From the NCBI RefSeq assembly GCF_023499215.1, contig NZ_JAKHSK010000007.1, positions 112,265 to 176,264 on the forward strand: a stretch of DNA of 64,000 nucleotides, in the 5' to 3' direction. Within the stretch, counting starts at the first letter, position 1; every line of letters begins with the position of its first letter. The translations under genes and the position numbers were made by a program. This DNA comes from Zunongwangia pacifica. Lineage in GTDB: Bacteria > Bacteroidota > Bacteroidia > Flavobacteriales > Flavobacteriaceae. Below are positions 30,737 through 39,692 of this stretch, in pieces. The notes below the pieces were generated by a model. The model had not been told where the DNA came from. It ran no database searches and saw only the letters and a program-made list of their open reading frames with translations.

Positions 30737-33700
30737 ATGAGAATTCGTAAGTATTTATGTGTGTTTACATTTTTGCTGTTGCAATTTTTCTCTCCCAGAT
30801 ATTTTTTTGCTCAAAAGGCACCCTCTTTTCATTTTTATACTATTACTACTCAGGATGGATTGTCCAGTAACCTGATTAATGATATTACACAGGATTCTTT
30901 AGGTTATATATGGATCGCTACCAATGATGGATTGAACAGATATGATGGGAATAACTTCAAGGTTTTTAAAAGCGGAAATCCATATTACCATATTTCTAAT
31001 AACTACGTTCAGAATATTAAGATTGTAGGGAACAAACTATACGCTGGTACAGATGGTGGATTAAATGTGTATGATATAAAATATGAGTCTTTAAACGTCT
31101 TGAATACGAAGTACTCTGATATTCTGGGAAACAGCATAAGTGCACTTCATAAAAGGCCTGATTCTAATATTTTAGATGTTGGAATATACCGTGGCGGGCT
31201 GCAACAGGTAGACTTAGGCCATAATGCTTTTAGCACAGATCCTTCCATAAATCAATATTTGTCTTCTAAAGAAATATCCTCCATCCTTCAACGAAATAAC
31301 CACTTATTTGTGGGAACTTTTGATGATGGATTAAATGAAATTGATTTAAACACGAATACCTTAAAAACAGATTACCTAAAATTAGGAGCGATAAATGCCA
31401 TGTATCTTGACCGTAAGGATAATATTTGGATTGGCACCAGAAGCGGTATCGTAATTATTAGAAAAGACAACACTATCCATAAAATAGAGAAAGCAATTGA
31501 TCCTGAAATTGGATTGAGTGATAACGATGTTCTATGTTTTCAGGAAGACCATAATGGCTATATGTGGGTTGGTACGCGTAACGGAGGGATTAATCTTATA
31601 AAAATAAATGAGTTACAGAACGGTAGACCATTAAGTGTACAATGGTATTTGCCTTCAGAAGGTTCTGAAAGTATAAACAACCGTACGGTATCTGTTCTTT
31701 ATCTGGATAAAGAGCAAAATATGTGGGTAGGCACTCCAACAGGAATCAGCTTCACCAAGACCGTTGGAGAAATAGTAGGGATTCGTAAGCATAAGAATAA
31801 CACTGAACAAAGTCTTAGCCATAATAGAATTGGAGCGGTTGCCAGTTCTAAAAATGGATATATCTGGGTTGGAACTGATGGAGGAGGACTGGATTATTAC
31901 GATCCTGAAAATGAGATTTATAAGCATTACGCGCAAAATGATACCGAAAACAGCTTAAGTAGTAATTATATTCTTTCGTTGCTTGAAGATTCGAAAGGGC
32001 GATTATGGGTGGGTACTTATCGTGAAGGTTTAAACGGTCTTTATAAAGGGAAATTTGAGCATTATCTACAGGGAGCTCCTTCTGAAGGGAGTGATGTGCG
32101 AGTAATTTTTGAGGATCGAAATAAACAAATATGGGTAGGTACCAATCGAGGCGGGTTATTTAAATACAATGAGGATGCCAGGTCTTTTGAAAATGTAGCA
32201 GCTTTAGAAAAACTGGATATTCGTGATATTGACGAGGATTTAGAAGGTAATTTATGGATGGCTACTTATGGATCTGGACTGAAGAAGTATGATCCTAAAA
32301 ATCAACTGGTCACAACTTATGCTACAGATGAAGGTCTGGACTTTCCCAGTGATATTGTTTTTAGTGTCTTGTGTACCGCAGAAAATAAAGTATATGCCGG
32401 GACAAGGTATGAGGGACTGGTGCATTTAAATACCGCAACAAACACGTTTGAACGGATCTCTGAAATAGATGGATTAAGCAACAATTCTATAGTAGGGATG
32501 ATAGAAGAGGATAACCGGTATATCTGGTTAAGTACCTTTAATGGAATAAACCGGTATAATAGGGAAAGTAAAGAGGTGATGAATATATCTTCATTAACCA
32601 ATTTACAAAATGGAGAGTTTAATATAGGGGCTATCACGAAAAGTAGTAAGGGCGTAATTTATATTGGAGGGAATAACGGATTAAATTTTTTCCATCCTTC
32701 AGATATACTAAAAGAGGATGCCCAGGCTTCTATTTATTTTGAAAACTTAAAAATCTTAAATGAAAAAGTAAGTGTTCGGCAAGAGAAGAATACGATTCTG
32801 GATAAGTCCCTTTTTTTTAAGAAAAATATCAATCTGGATTACAATGAAAATTCTTTTTCGATAGATTTTCACAGTTTAAATTTTCCTTTTGTAAAGAATA
32901 CAGAACTGGTCTATAAATTAAAAGGCTACAGTGATATTTGGATAGCTGCAAATGGAGCCGGCACGGCCAATTTTACAAAAGTCCCGCCGGGGAAATACCA
33001 GCTTTTGGTAAAAAGTAAATCGGGTTTAAAAGATATCAAGACAGCGCAGTTAGGAATTACTATTGCTCCGCCATTTTGGAGTACCTGGCCCGCTTATGTA
33101 CTGTATTTGCTTTTTTCGGTTTTATTATTGTATCTAATATCCCGATATTATAGTGAACGTCTTAAATTAAGAAATTCTATTGCTTTTGAAAAAAAACGGT
33201 ATCAGCTGGAACATCAGTTAAATGAAGAACGTTTACGCTTTTTTACGGGATTTTCACATGAGCTTAAAACACCACTGACTTTAATTTTAGCACCGATAGA
33301 TAATTTACTGGAAAAGATCAAACAAAAAGATGCTCGCGAAGATCTAAAATTCATTAAGCGTAATGCTAAAAGCCTGCAACAGGCCATTAATAAATTATTG
33401 GAGTTCAGAAAGTCTGAAGAAGGACTTAGTGAACTTCATTGCGGCACCTATAATATTAAAGATGAAATAAAACGCTGGCTAACTAACTTTCAGCCATTAG
33501 CGAAAGAGAAAAAAGTACATTTAAAATTAGAGTACAGCATTGCTGAAAGGCATTTATATTGCGATATCGAGAAATTTGGGGTGATTGTAAACAATATATT
33601 ATCCAATGCGGTCAAATATTCTGAAGTGAACACTGAAGTTAAACTAAAGTTGTTTTGCGAAAATGAGGAGCTAAAAATAAGAGTAAGCAATCAGGGAGAA

Positions 33701-34780
33701 GGAATTAGTCCGCAGGAAATCAATCATATTTTCGAATGGTATTATCGTGCCAGGGAACATCGTCAAAAAAAGGGTACGGGTATTGGACTGGCCTTATCTA
33801 AAAGTTTTGCCGAGCTTCACGAAGGTACGATTACGGTTACCAGTATTCCCGGTAAAAACACCATTTTCACCCTTTGTATTCCGAAGAAATTTCTGGTAGC
33901 GGATAAAGAGATTATAGAAAAACCAACAGAAAATTTACCAGAAGTTCGCAAAGAGGAACTTCATGAAGCTTTAAATTCGAAACATCAAAAAAGTCTTGGC
34001 ACAGCGATCAATAGAGATATTATGCTGGTTATCGATGATAATCCTGAAATTAGACTTTTTCTTGAAAATATCTTTAAAGAGGAATACGATTTGCTTTTTG
34101 CCGGGGATGGAAGTGAAGGAGTGTCTAAAGCAATAAAGTATATTCCAGATATTATTATTTCAGACGTTATGATGCCGGTAAAAAATGGTTTAGACCTTTG
34201 TCTGGAACTAAAAGAAAATATAGAAACCAGTCATATCCCCGTAATATTGCTCACGGCTAAGGAAAACACAGAAAGTATTAGTTCTGGCTATAAAGGCGGA
34301 GCCGATCTTTATATCACCAAACCCTTTAAACCAAAAGTATTGCGTGCGCAGGTGACCAGTCTGCTTAAAAATCGACAAAAATTACGTTCCTATTTTTCCT
34401 ATTCTCAAAACCTTAATATAGAGAATGAAAAGGAAGTCAATTCTAATCTTATCAATTTTGAAAAGCAATTTTTGCAAAATATTGAAGACATCGTTTTAAA
34501 TCCCGATCATGTTAAGAAAGTAAATACCACGTTTCTCGCCAAGGAACTTGGGATGAGCCGAACTCCGCTTTATAGAAAGGTTAAAGCTCTTACGGGGTTT
34601 AATATTAATGAATTGATAAGGGATATTCGGTTAAAAAAAGCAGCAGATTTGATTTACCGGGAAAACTATTCGGTTACCGAGGCTTCTTTTGCCGTTGGTT
34701 TTAGCAGTATTAAGTATTTTAGGAAGATCTTTAAAGAGAAATACGGTAGTAACCCTTCTGAATATAAATCTGAAGTATAA
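30737..34780 (+). CDS. Hybrid two-component system regulator (HTCS)
   Basis: A 1347-residue one-protein sensor-regulator. After a signal peptide there are periplasmic two-component propeller repeats at residues about 35-640 (IWIATNDGLNRYDG, MWVGTRNGGINLI, IWVGTDGGGLDYYD). Then come a Y_Y_Y domain, a membrane helix (PAYVLYLLFSVLLLYLIS) and a HisKA domain with FSHELKTPLTL (His near 841). The HATPase follows (NILSNAVKYSE, KGTGIGLALS), then a receiver domain (IISDVMMPVK, Asp near 1140) and an AraC-type HTH at residues about 1262-1345. Such proteins sense an oligosaccharide and activate the neighbouring susCD genes. All catalytic residues are present. Confidence 0.96.
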   Translation: MRIRKYLCVFTFLLLQFFSPRYFFAQKAPSFHFYTITTQDGLSSNLINDITQDSLGYIWIATNDGLNRYDGNNFKVFKSGNPYYHISNNYVQNIKIVGNKLYAGTDGGLNVYDIKYESLNVLNTKYSDILGNSISALHKRPDSNILDVGIYRGGLQQVDLGHNAFSTDPSINQYLSSKEISSILQRNNHLFVGTFDDGLNEIDLNTNTLKTDYLKLGAINAMYLDRKDNIWIGTRSGIVIIRKDNTIHKIEKAIDPEIGLSDNDVLCFQEDHNGYMWVGTRNGGINLIKINELQNGRPLSVQWYLPSEGSESINNRTVSVLYLDKEQNMWVGTPTGISFTKTVGEIVGIRKHKNNTEQSLSHNRIGAVASSKNGYIWVGTDGGGLDYYDPENEIYKHYAQNDTENSLSSNYILSLLEDSKGRLWVGTYREGLNGLYKGKFEHYLQGAPSEGSDVRVIFEDRNKQIWVGTNRGGLFKYNEDARSFENVAALEKLDIRDIDEDLEGNLWMATYGSGLKKYDPKNQLVTTYATDEGLDFPSDIVFSVLCTAENKVYAGTRYEGLVHLNTATNTFERISEIDGLSNNSIVGMIEEDNRYIWLSTFNGINRYNRESKEVMNISSLTNLQNGEFNIGAITKSSKGVIYIGGNNGLNFFHPSDILKEDAQASIYFENLKILNEKVSVRQEKNTILDKSLFFKKNINLDYNENSFSIDFHSLNFPFVKNTELVYKLKGYSDIWIAANGAGTANFTKVPPGKYQLLVKSKSGLKDIKTAQLGITIAPPFWSTWPAYVLYLLFSVLLLYLISRYYSERLKLRNSIAFEKKRYQLEHQLNEERLRFFTGFSHELKTPLTLILAPIDNLLEKIKQKDAREDLKFIKRNAKSLQQAINKLLEFRKSEEGLSELHCGTYNIKDEIKRWLTNFQPLAKEKKVHLKLEYSIAERHLYCDIEKFGVIVNNILSNAVKYSEVNTEVKLKLFCENEELKIRVSNQGEGISPQEINHIFEWYYRAREHRQKKGTGIGLALSKSFAELHEGTITVTSIPGKNTIFTLCIPKKFLVADKEIIEKPTENLPEVRKEELHEALNSKHQKSLGTAINRDIMLVIDDNPEIRLFLENIFKEEYDLLFAGDGSEGVSKAIKYIPDIIISDVMMPVKNGLDLCLELKENIETSHIPVILLTAKENTESISSGYKGGADLYITKPFKPKVLRAQVTSLLKNRQKLRSYFSYSQNLNIENEKEVNSNLINFEKQFLQNIEDIVLNPDHVKKVNTTFLAKELGMSRTPLYRKVKALTGFNINELIRDIRLKKAADLIYRENYSVTEASFAVGFSSIKYFRKIFKEKYGSNPSEYKSEV

Positions 34781-35196
34781 TTTTTTTGGAAGGCTTAAAG
34801 CTTAGGTTATAGTTGATTTTTCAAAAATATCAGTATATAATTGGCCAAAATGAATCGTATATTTATTCGTGCTTTTTTAGGCATTTTGGTCAATCAGAGA
34901 ATTTTCATGAAAAATTATTGATTATCCGTAATTTATAATAATTCGTTTTTTCGTCATTCCGGACTTGATCCGGAATCTCATACTGTAGTAAAGAACAAGC
35001 TATTGTTATGAGACCCTGAATAAAGCCCGCCTGCCGGACGGGCAGGTTCAGGGTGACAACACTTCATTATGATTTATTGCGGACATTCAAAAAATTTATG
35101 TCGAAATATATCTAAAAATGGAAACTTCGGCACAAAATCTTTCACAAAGATCTTAATCGATCTAAACGATATGTTTAGTTCAAACTGAAGCTATTT
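34781..35196. other. Intergenic stretch of 416 bp with inverted repeats
   Basis: No gene is seen. It contains an imperfect 12-bp inverted repeat (34841-34893: TTGGCCAAAATG ... CATTTTGGTCAA) that may end HTCS transcription. It also contains a REP-like element (34951-35058). The stretch marks the boundary between the PUL and an AT-rich accessory patch. Confidence 0.5.
34951..35058. repeat. REP-like palindromic intergenic element
   Basis: It is a composite of two hairpins. The first is ATTCCGGA-CTTGA-TCCGGAAT. The second is a nested one with outer CCTGAA / TTCAGG and inner CCTGCC-GGACG-GGCAGG. The local GC is far above its neighbourhood. The phrases CATTCCGGACTTGATCCGGA and TTCAGGGTGAC are, from general knowledge, typical of dispersed intergenic repeats in many bacterial genomes. 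It is not a coding region. Confidence 0.75.
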
Positions 35197-35748
35197 TCAA
35201 TGCTTAGTGTTATTTAGCCGGTCTCTCGTTTCCATTAAAGCATAGCCCAGTAGATTTAGTCCATTCCAAAAATATGGGATTTTAGCATTCTCATCGTTTT
35301 GAGCAAGCCCTATTCCCCAAATGCTATCAACAGGACTAGCTTCCACCAAAACACGGTCGTTTGTATTTTTTAAAAATCTTGACAATTCTTTATTTTGATT
35401 AAACTTGTGAAAATTACCTCTTACTACAATTTCAAAACGATTTTCCTCCCAAATTCTTTGATTAAAATTTCTGACTTTTCTTCCAAGTTCTTTTACTTTA
35501 CCAGGTTTAGCACTATTTATTATTTGCTCATAAATTTGTTTATCCTCGAATAGCAGAGCTTTTTCAGCCATCATATAATGTTCAGCTGTATGATATTTAA
35601 TTCCATTAACTTCAAATTTAGATTCGTACCATTGACTTAAACAAGATTTCGATATCTGCTCAGATTTCTGGTGTCCCCAAAACAAGAGAAATTTAAGGTT
35701 CTCACCTGCTTCAAGTCTTTCAATTATTTTTTCATTGCTGTATTTCAT
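35197..35748 (-). CDS. NADAR family protein (YbiA-like)
   Basis: A 183-residue NADAR-domain protein. Signature segments are FLLFWGHQ, LSQWYESKFEVNGIKYHTAEHYMMAEKA (residues about 39-66), AKPGKVKELGRKVRNF and PVDSIWGIGL near residues 139-148. Family members act on ADP-ribose or related N-glycosidic bonds. Some are riboflavin-pathway N-glycosidases, others remove ADP-ribose from guanine or lie in phage-defence loci. No riboflavin or DarT gene is adjacent. It is a cytoplasmic protein. AT-rich surroundings suggest an accessory gene. Confidence 0.87.
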   Translation of the reverse strand: MKYSNEKIIERLEAGENLKFLLFWGHQKSEQISKSCLSQWYESKFEVNGIKYHTAEHYMMAEKALLFEDKQIYEQIINSAKPGKVKELGRKVRNFNQRIWEENRFEIVVRGNFHKFNQNKELSRFLKNTNDRVLVEASPVDSIWGIGLAQNDENAKIPYFWNGLNLLGYALMETRDRLNNTKH

Positions 35749-35886
35749 TCAAGATTAAGGGTAATGGCTTTGATTATGGATGTTTTCTGACAAGATTGCA
35801 TTATCCTCCACGACATTAAATTTACCTAAAGAACATCGAATATATTTAGCAGCAATGGTTCCTAGTGTTGAAGGGCACATTATCAA

Positions 35887-36759
35887 TTATGTTGTGAAAT
35901 AGAAATATTCTTTACCACTGGACTTATAATCTCTATTCCCGTTTTTTTCAAATTGTCTTTGATTAATTTTAATATCTCTAAAGTCTGCCCATAGGTGAAG
36001 GTCTCGTTTAATTTCTCTTGTAAATTTTCCGTTATACTTTAAATATATCTCATAATTATAAGATTCTAATAAATCAAGAATTCCTAAATCGTTATTTTCA
36101 TACTTTCTTTTTGTGAAAAGCTTATCCAATTCCAATTTATCATCAAAAAACTCAATTATCCTTTTATCCAAAACTGACTTTTCAAGTTTATCTCTTTTTT
36201 CAATTAAATCAATAGTTTCAGGTCTAAAACTATCTTTTATTTTTGGAATAATATGATTATCTGGTTTACATATTATTGTAAATAAAGGTGCGAGAGGTGA
36301 ATCGTTTATCGATACAATTTGAATTTTGATAAGAAAAATGTTTATTTTTTCTTTTGTGTTTTTATTGAACCAATTAATTGTAAACTCATGCTCCGCTCTT
36401 ATATCTTTTACTATCCAAATTATTGTATTAGAATTAAAAAGAGTTGCATAAGTTAATAATTTGCCCAAATGAGAAAAATCAGTCTCTTCTAATTGATTTT
36501 CTATTATAATTCTTTCGTCGTTTTTTTTATTTTTTGCTAGTATATCAACTCTTAATCTCGAATTTTCTGTTGCTTCCCTTTTTATAAATTCTAATTCAAT
36601 ACCAATTGATTCTGAAAGCAAATTCAAATTCTCCTCTTTGGAAAGCCAAAATGAGAAATCATTCATTTCATTTTTCCAATACTCTCTAATATTGTGATAT
36701 TTTAAACGTGACAATGGTTTCATTTCAATATAATGTTCGATAATTGCAGTTATCGCCAT
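35887..36759 (-). CDS. DUF4268 protein with PD-(D/E)XK nuclease-like core
   Basis: A 290-residue AT-rich gene. Residues about 14-45 (KPLSRLKYHNIREYWKNEMN and following) resemble the DUF4268 N-terminus. The core has RLRVDILAKNKKNDERIIIENQLEETDFSHLGKLLTYA at positions about 70-110: an Asp, then an E-N-Q pair, then a helix, the arrangement of a PD-(D/E)XK nuclease fold. TIIWIVKDIRAEHE follows. No partner methylase or restriction gene is attached. Real initiation could be at the first ATG or at MKPLSR 12 codons in. Function is unknown, and a defence or repair role is an inference. Confidence 0.7.
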   Translation of the reverse strand: MAITAIIEHYIEMKPLSRLKYHNIREYWKNEMNDFSFWLSKEENLNLLSESIGIELEFIKREATENSRLRVDILAKNKKNDERIIIENQLEETDFSHLGKLLTYATLFNSNTIIWIVKDIRAEHEFTINWFNKNTKEKINIFLIKIQIVSINDSPLAPLFTIICKPDNHIIPKIKDSFRPETIDLIEKRDKLEKSVLDKRIIEFFDDKLELDKLFTKRKYENNDLGILDLLESYNYEIYLKYNGKFTREIKRDLHLWADFRDIKINQRQFEKNGNRDYKSSGKEYFYFTT

Positions 36760-36812
36760 CTAGGGAATTAAAGTACAATGAATTGTCGTTTTAACCATAA
36801 TTAATCCAGTAG

Positions 36813-37394
36813 TTAGTATATTTTGGTTGCGATTATAATTCCGGTGGACCAGTTCATTTTTGTAAGATTAAAATCTTTTCGGGTCTCTAAATATTCAATG
36901 AATTGATCTACAATTTCCTGATGTCCATCTGGCCAATTTGGTTGAGCCAGCATATCATCAATAATATAAAAACCACCAGGTTTTATCAAGTCAAGAGTTT
37001 CATCGATTTCACTATATTTTCCCGGCCAGGCATCAGCAAAAATTAAGTCAAACGCTTTTCCAGAATAGTTTTTTATCCACTCAGTTCCGTCTATGTTTAG
37101 TATTTCCACTCTTTTATCCTGTTCAAAATAACTTTTAGCGATGGCCACTAGTTTTGGATCATTATCAATACTTGTAATTTTAGATTCAGCATCCATTCCA
37201 TCGACCATCCAGGAAAGCGAAAGACCAATACCAGTGCCTAATTCCAGAAAATGACCTTTTGGTTTTGAAGAAACCAGGGTTTTCAATAGCGTTCCAACAT
37301 AGAGGTCAGATGGCATTGTAAATCCAATTTCGTTACTTTTTCTTTCAATTTCAGAATAGATTTTGGGAATGTCTGTAATATTCGAATCTTTCAT
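36813..37394 (-). CDS. Class I SAM-dependent methyltransferase (O-methyltransferase-like)
   Basis: A 193-residue methyltransferase. The SAM-binding motif I is GHFLELGTGIGLSLSWMVDG. The acidic end of strand 2 is ITSIDNDP. Motif IV is FDLIFADAWPGKYSEIDETL and LIKPGGFYIIDDM is the post-motif strand. The DAWPGKY-IDDM pattern is like caffeoyl-CoA-type O-methyltransferases. It is cytoplasmic and the acceptor is unknown. It is the last gene of a same-strand trio (NADAR, DUF4268, this) with gaps of 53 and 138 bp. Confidence 0.85.
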   Translation of the reverse strand: MKDSNITDIPKIYSEIERKSNEIGFTMPSDLYVGTLLKTLVSSKPKGHFLELGTGIGLSLSWMVDGMDAESKITSIDNDPKLVAIAKSYFEQDKRVEILNIDGTEWIKNYSGKAFDLIFADAWPGKYSEIDETLDLIKPGGFYIIDDMLAQPNWPDGHQEIVDQFIEYLETRKDFNLTKMNWSTGIIIATKIY

Positions 37395-37490
37395 TTTTTA
37401 AGTATTTTAAAATCTTGCCATCTGCCTGATATGTCGCAGATGGATTAAATCTAAGATAGTTAAAAATCTTTTCTATGTGATTTGATTTAT

Positions 37491-37600
37491 TCGATAATCG
37501 AGATTAAATACTGCTTTCTTGTACTTATTGGAACCCGGATGATTCAAAAAAAATAGTTTCCTAATAACTGCCTCATAGGCTTGCCTTTAGGTAATTGCGC
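37491..37600 (+). repeat. Degenerate dispersed palindromic repeat, copy 2
   Basis: It starts with CGATAATCGAGATTAAATAC and ends with CTAATAACTGCCTCATAGGC followed by TTGCCTTTAGGTAAT. It aligns with 8067-8156 and the 3' half of 51525-51645, with about one difference in five bases judged by eye. It is more decayed in its palindrome than the copy at 51.6 kb. Confidence 0.55.
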
Positions 37601-37718
37601 TGTCTTATAGTTTTAATGAAATCCAATTATTAGCATTTGGGACTAAAATAATACCTGTGCTATAGTGATTTGGAGATAGAAAACGATAATTATTTCATAA
37701 TAAAATCTTAATTTTCCG

Positions 37719-37726
37719 TAATTTTG
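37719..37726 (+). promoter_or_regulatory. Candidate -7 promoter element of the ECF sigma gene
   Basis: TAATTTTG fits TAnnTTTG and lies 30 bp before the presumed CTG start. No TTG at -33 is evident. Confidence 0.35.
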
Positions 37727-37755
37727 AATTTGCCCTAATTTAATTAACACCCAAT

Positions 37756-38298
37756 CTGAATAATAAAGATTTACATAGTATTGATGAGTCTTACTTTCAA
37801 AATCTCTTTCATAAACTATATCCACGTCTATTAAGTTACGCTACAGACATTGTTGCTGATGCTCAAACCGCTGAGGACATTGTGGAGAATACGATGTTTA
37901 AACTTTGGCGGGATAGGGATAAGTTTAAAAATGTACTGAACATAAAGTCCTATCTCTATGCAATGGTTAGAAATGATGCCTACCGCATTGCCAATAAAGA
38001 GAAAGGTAAAATACTCCTTAATGAAGAGCTTACCGAAGATCACCATGACGATTTTGATGAAAAAATTTTAGAAGAAGAAGTCTATGCGATCCTGATAGAG
38101 CAATTAAATCAGCTTCCTGAAGGCTGCAAAGAGATTTTTGAGTTATCGGTAATAGAAGGCTTAAAATATAAGGAAATTGCATCCATTCTTAATATATCTG
38201 TCAATACTGTAAAATCTCAACGCGCTCGAGCTATCAAATTATTGAAAGAAAAGCTTAAAAATCATCCTTTTCTGCTTCTTTTGATTGCAATTGATTAG
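37756..38298 (+). CDS. FecI-like ECF RNA polymerase sigma factor, non-ATG start
   Basis: An ECF sigma factor of about 180 residues. Sigma region 2 is seen as YPRLLSYATDIVADAQTAED, then IVENTMFKLW. Region 4 is LPEGCKEIFELSVIEGLKYK, then EIASILNISVNTVKSQR. The conserved protein runs upstream of GTG 37882, since that start would delete half of region 2. The frame is closed by TAA at 37741 and has no ATG, GTG or TTG between. The best remaining starts are CTG 37756 (LNNKDLHSIDES) or ATT 37780. It pairs with the FecR anti-sigma gene 103 bp downstream and presumably directs transcription of the STN-bearing SusC operon. Confidence 0.8.
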   Translation: MNNKDLHSIDESYFQNLFHKLYPRLLSYATDIVADAQTAEDIVENTMFKLWRDRDKFKNVLNIKSYLYAMVRNDAYRIANKEKGKILLNEELTEDHHDDFDEKILEEEVYAILIEQLNQLPEGCKEIFELSVIEGLKYKEIASILNISVNTVKSQRARAIKLLKEKLKNHPFLLLLIAID

Positions 38299-38353
38299 AA
38301 TAAATCAAAAAAAAAGTTAAAAACCTTCCACCCATTTTAAGTTTTCATACTCC

Positions 38354-38366
38354 TATAATTGTAAAG
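38354..38366 (+). promoter_or_regulatory. Motif shared upstream of both fecR genes, copy 1
   Basis: TATAATTGTAAAG, identical in 12 of 13 positions to 53524-53536. It lies 35 bp before the fecR start. It may be part of an ECF-dependent promoter or a start-proximal leader. Confidence 0.35.
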
Positions 38367-38401
38367 AAAGTGTTAAGCTATCTTAAAATTAAAGATTTAA
38401 A

Positions 38402-39604
38402 ATGAAGATGAAAGGGTATAAAAAAGAGTTTGAGTTGGCTAAACTCGTTGCCAAAAGCCGCTTAAAAATCATTTCCCAAGAGGAACAAAAAACCTTAGAC
38501 AGGTTATTGGCTGAAACTGCAAAAGCCCCTAAAACTCTCACCACATTTAACGTTGCTAAATTTAAAGCAAGGCAGCACCTGGCATCTTCTATAGATACGC
38601 ATACTCCCTATAAAAGGGTCTTAAAACGAATTAAAGCTTACGAGAACCCCAAGAGGTCATTATTTAAAAGATACTATAAATATGCCGCTATTCTAATTAT
38701 TTCCATCGGGATAGGTTCAGGTATTTTTGAGATCACCAAAACCCAAAATGATCTGCCAGAAAATCCTATTACAGATCTCGCACCCGGCTCTCAAAAAGCT
38801 GTCCTTGTTTTGAGTAACGGAACTCAAATACCTCTGGAAAATGAACAAACTGTCCTTATTGAAAAAGACAGTTCTATACTTAATTTAAACAATACCCTCG
38901 TGTACTCAGCAGGCAACAATAGTGCTGTTGAGTCGTACAATACCTTATTAGTCCCCAGAGGTGGTGTATATCACTTAAGCCTTGCCGACGGCACACACGT
39001 TTGGTTAAATTCTGAGTCTTCGCTGTCATATCCGGTCTCTTTTAATGGGAATACACGTAAGGTGGTGTTAAAAGGAGAGGCCTACTTTGAAGTCGCTAAA
39101 AATCCGGAAAAACCATTTCTTGTTAGTACCGCATTTACAGATGTCAAAGTACTGGGAACAAAGTTTAATGTAAGTGCTTATACTGAAGATCCTTATAATG
39201 CGGTTACTCTTGCCGAAGGAAAAGTACAACTTTCAGGCCCAGAAGTCTCTTCAGACAATGCTCCGGTGCTTCTTAAACCCGGAGAACAAGCTACTTTTTA
39301 TAAAGACAACAGCCAGTTTGAAGTAACCAAGGTAAATACCGCGATCGCTTTGGCCTGGAAAGACGGTAAATTCTATTTTGAAAAAGCTCCGCTCGATCAA
39401 ATCCTTACCCGTATGGCTCGATGGTACGATTTTGATTTTTCATTTAGGGATAGTGCTCTTCATAAAACACGATTTACCGGAGTAATTGATAAAAATAAGA
39501 CACTTACAGAGTTGCTTGATATCATCAAGCTCACATCAAATATAAACTACAGTTTAACTAAAAAAAATAAAGACCATTATGAATTGAATATTACTAAAGA
39601 ATAG
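38402..39604 (+). CDS. FecR family anti-sigma factor (locus 1)
   Basis: A 400-residue membrane-spanning regulator. The cytoplasmic N-terminus (residues 1-90) should bind the ECF sigma factor. A single membrane helix YYKYAAILIISIGIGSGIFE lies near residues 91-110. The periplasmic FecR domain includes LLVPRGGVYHLSLADGTHVW and FEVAKNPEKPFLVSTAFTDV, then KVLGTKFNVSAY. The C-terminal DUF4974/STN-contact domain is around FYFEKAPLDQILTRMARWYD. In the Fec paradigm the protein receives a signal from the STN domain of the cognate SusC and frees the sigma factor. Confidence 0.92.
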   Translation: MKMKGYKKEFELAKLVAKSRLKIISQEEQKTLDRLLAETAKAPKTLTTFNVAKFKARQHLASSIDTHTPYKRVLKRIKAYENPKRSLFKRYYKYAAILIISIGIGSGIFEITKTQNDLPENPITDLAPGSQKAVLVLSNGTQIPLENEQTVLIEKDSSILNLNNTLVYSAGNNSAVESYNTLLVPRGGVYHLSLADGTHVWLNSESSLSYPVSFNGNTRKVVLKGEAYFEVAKNPEKPFLVSTAFTDVKVLGTKFNVSAYTEDPYNAVTLAEGKVQLSGPEVSSDNAPVLLKPGEQATFYKDNSQFEVTKVNTAIALAWKDGKFYFEKAPLDQILTRMARWYDFDFSFRDSALHKTRFTGVIDKNKTLTELLDIIKLTSNINYSLTKKNKDHYELNITKE

Positions 39605-39692
39605 AATAGAAACCGGAAAATGCGCCAACATTTCCCGGTAATTACGTCTAGTCGTCAAATCCATTTTTTTAACTCACTAAACATTTAAAAGT

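Larger units (their letters stand above)
37395..37755. other. Intergenic stretch of 361 bp
   Basis: No gene is seen. It holds copy 2 of the dispersed repeat (37491-37600) and the candidate promoter of the ECF sigma factor gene (37719-37726). Confidence 0.5.

Noticed and set aside
37882..38298. GTG start of the ECF sigma factor
   Set aside because: It would remove most of sigma region 2, which is clearly encoded upstream in the same frame.
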